Shown here: positions 6,115 to 7,464 of the stretch, one piece after another | Layout: each line of letters opens with the position of its first letter | How positions within the stretch are numbered: the first letter of the stretch is position 1 | NCBI GenBank assembly: GCA_030038885.1 | Contig: JASHQY010000006.1 | Span: forward strand, 1 to 7,464 | DNA: 7,464 nt | Direction: 5' to 3' | Origin: Thermoplasmata archaeon | GTDB taxonomy: Archaea > Thermoplasmatota > Thermoplasmata > Lutacidiplasmatales > UBA184 | Position numbers and translations under genes: made by a program | Notes under the pieces: generated by a model | The model's database searches: none | The model's input: the letters and a program-made list of their open reading frames with translations, nothing else | What the model was told of the DNA's origin: nothing

Positions 6115-7133
6115 GGTTCGGGATCCTCACGGGCGGTGGCGACTGCCCGGGCCTGAACCCGGCGATCCGCGCGGTCGTCCAGCGGGCGGCTCGGTTCGGC
6201 CACGACAGCGTGGGGTTCCTGGACGGCTGGAAGGGCGTGCGCGACGACCGGTCGCGGCCGCTCGACGGCGCGGCGGTCCACGGGCTCGTCGGCCGCGGCG
6301 GCACGATCCTCGGGAGCTCGCGGACCAATCCGTTCGCGAAGGAGGAGGACGCCGCGAGGGTCCTCGCGACGCTCGCGGCCCACGGGATCGACGCGCTGGT
6401 CGCGATCGGCGGCGACGACACCCTCGGCGCGGCGCGCGAATTGTCGCGGCGGGGCGGGAAGGTCGTCGGCGTGCCGAAGACGATGGACAACGACGTCGCG
6501 GGCACGGACTGGACGTTCGGGTACCAGTCCGCCGTGGCGGTCGCGGTCGACGCGCTCGAGCGCCTCCGCGACACGGCCGACAGCCACCATCGGGCGATCG
6601 TCCTCGAGGTCATGGGCCGCCACGCCGGGTGGGTCGCGCTCGGGACCGGGCTCGCCGGGGGCGCGGACGCGACCCTGGTCCCCGAGGAGCCGTTCGACGA
6701 GGAGGCCCTCCTCGAGAAGGTCCGACGCGCGGTCGCGGAACGGGGCTACGCGCTCGTGGTCGCGAGCGAGGGGATCGACCTCGGCACGCGGCGCGGCGCG
6801 GCCGGTGGGAAGGACGAGTTCGGCCACGAGCTCCTCCGCGAGCGCGAGGTCGGCGCGGAGCTCGCCCACCGTATCGAAGCGCAGACCGGGGTCGAGTCCC
6901 GCAGCGCGCAGATCGGCCACATCCAGCGCGGCGGCCCGCCGATCCTGTTCGACCGCCTCCTCGCGACCCGCCTGGGCGTGGGGGCGGTGGACCTCGCGCT
7001 CGCCCGCCGGTTCGGGCAGGTCGCGGTCCTGCGCGGCGCCGCGATCGTCGGGATCCCGTTCGACGAGGCGCTCGGCGCGCCGAAGACCGTGACGCCCGAC
7101 TGGCTCGACCTCCTCCACACGTTCGACGCCTGA
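6111..7133 (+). CDS. pfp: PfkA-family 6-phosphofructokinase, predicted pyrophosphate-dependent
   Basis: This 340-residue protein matches the PfkA family in length and motifs: the N-terminal phosphoryl-donor loop GGGDCPGLN (8-16), GGDDT (100-104), PKTMDND (122-128, with Asp126 equivalent to the catalytic base Asp127 of E. coli), MGRHAGW (168-174), SEG (219-221) and GHIQRGG (269-275). ATP-dependent enzymes usually have Gly at the second acidic position of GGDG and a small residue before TIDND. Here these are Asp103 and Lys123, the established signature of PPi-dependent enzymes, so it should interconvert fructose-6-phosphate and fructose-1,6-bisphosphate reversibly. The frame stays open upstream to 5874, but that part overlaps the peptidase and is Arg-rich shadow sequence; homology begins at GTG 6111. 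The gene is coupled to the peptidase by a GTGA overlap and followed 8 bp later by mtnA. Substrate choice is inference from two residues. Confidence 0.9.
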   Translation: MRFGILTGGGDCPGLNPAIRAVVQRAARFGHDSVGFLDGWKGVRDDRSRPLDGAAVHGLVGRGGTILGSSRTNPFAKEEDAARVLATLAAHGIDALVAIGGDDTLGAARELSRRGGKVVGVPKTMDNDVAGTDWTFGYQSAVAVAVDALERLRDTADSHHRAIVLEVMGRHAGWVALGTGLAGGADATLVPEEPFDEEALLEKVRRAVAERGYALVVASEGIDLGTRRGAAGGKDEFGHELLREREVGAELAHRIEAQTGVESRSAQIGHIQRGGPPILFDRLLATRLGVGAVDLALARRFGQVAVLRGAAIVGIPFDEALGAPKTVTPDWLDLLHTFDA

Positions 7134-7141
7134 GACGATCC

Positions 7142-7464
7142 GTGTCGGTGCGGGCGCTCTGGTACCGGAACGGCGTTCTCTTCCTGCTCGACCAGCGGGC
7201 CCTGCCCGCCCGCACGGTCGTGCGGCGCCTCTCGACCCTGCGTGCGGTCGCCGACGCGATCCGAACGATGGCGGTCCGCGGCGCCCCGTCGATCGGGGTC
7301 GCGGCCGCGTACGGGATGGTCCTCGGCGCGCGCGAGGGGCGATGGTCCCCCGGGCGCGCGGCGAGCGCGCTGCGGGCGACCCGCCCCACCGCGGTCGACC
7401 TCTTCGTGGGGATCGAGACGGTCCGCCGGGCGTGGGCGGCCGGCGAGGACCCGCGCGCGGCCGC
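7142..7464 (+). CDS. mtnA: S-methyl-5-thioribose-1-phosphate isomerase, N-terminal part, cut by the window edge
   Basis: The frame runs open from GTG 7142 to the right edge, giving 107 residues of a protein that is usually about 340. The start resembles MtnA closely: LWYRNGVLFLLDQRALP, then IRTMAVRGAPSIGVAAAYG and the RPTAVDLF block. MtnA isomerises 5-methylthioribose-1-phosphate to methylthioribulose-1-phosphate in methionine salvage. It is related to eIF2B-alpha and to archaeal ribose-1,5-bisphosphate isomerase. The LLDQ..LP segment favours MtnA, but the catalytic Cys and Asp lie beyond the window. GTG 7148 is a possible alternative start two codons later. No clear Shine-Dalgarno is seen. 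Only 8 bp separate it from the phosphofructokinase stop, so it is probably the fifth gene of the same operon. Confidence 0.88.
   Translation, partial: MSVRALWYRNGVLFLLDQRALPARTVVRRLSTLRAVADAIRTMAVRGAPSIGVAAAYGMVLGAREGRWSPGRAASALRATRPTAVDLFVGIETVRRAWAAGEDPRAA

Noticed and set aside
4750..7118. Long minus-strand open frames opposite the peptidase and phosphofructokinase (4750-6018 and 6063-7118).
   Set aside because: They have the same low-complexity composition and no domain signature, and both opposite genes show full catalytic motifs.
1..7464. tRNA or rRNA genes, CRISPR repeats, insertion sequences, terminal inverted repeats, riboswitches, toxin-antitoxin or defence genes.
   Set aside because: None was seen on either strand. 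All stretches except the 115-bp divergent region and a few bases between genes are explained by conserved metabolic or housekeeping coding sequence, and short GC-rich repeats are at the level expected from composition.

Overview
The window is very GC-rich (roughly 70% by eye), almost fully coding, and carries chromosomal housekeeping genes. Nothing mobile, viral or CRISPR-like is visible. The gene set points to an archaeon: a beta-CASP nuclease of the archaeal CPSF-like type, a NOG1-type GTPase of archaeal length with no other ribosome factor fused to it, and TATA-like boxes close to start codons that lack a convincing Shine-Dalgarno sequence. The proteins are not extremely acidic, so a haloarchaeon is less likely. 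A high-GC member of the Thermoplasmatota or a related euryarchaeal line is my best guess, but this is inference.

Layout. Positions 2-928 (+) hold the C-terminal three quarters of a metallo-beta-lactamase/beta-CASP RNA-processing nuclease cut by the left edge. It converges, with only 6 bp between stop codons, on a NOG1-like GTPase at 935-2029 (-). A 115-bp divergent promoter region (2030-2144) follows. From it runs a tight rightward gene string: gcvPA (2145-3527), gcvPB (3524-5011), an M24 Xaa-Pro peptidase (5008-6114), a PfkA-family phosphofructokinase with pyrophosphate-type active-site residues (6111-7133) and the start of mtnA (7142 to the right edge). The first three junctions are each a 4-bp stop/start overlap (GTGA, ATGA, GTGA) and the fourth is an 8-bp gap, so the five genes are probably one operon.

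How they fit together. GcvPA and GcvPB are the two halves of the glycine decarboxylase (P protein) of the glycine cleavage system, which feeds one-carbon units to folate or pterin carriers. The T, H and L proteins are not in the window. The M24 peptidase can supply amino acids from peptides. The phosphofructokinase handles fructose-6-phosphate/fructose-1,6-bisphosphate, predicted to use PPi and so to be reversible. MtnA belongs to methionine salvage. A shared theme of amino-acid and one-carbon turnover joined to central carbon flux is plausible but is inference from gene order. I did not find a clearly novel system. The most notable points are the predicted PPi-dependent phosphofructokinase in a presumed archaeon, the repeated 4-bp coupling, and the compact divergent promoter.
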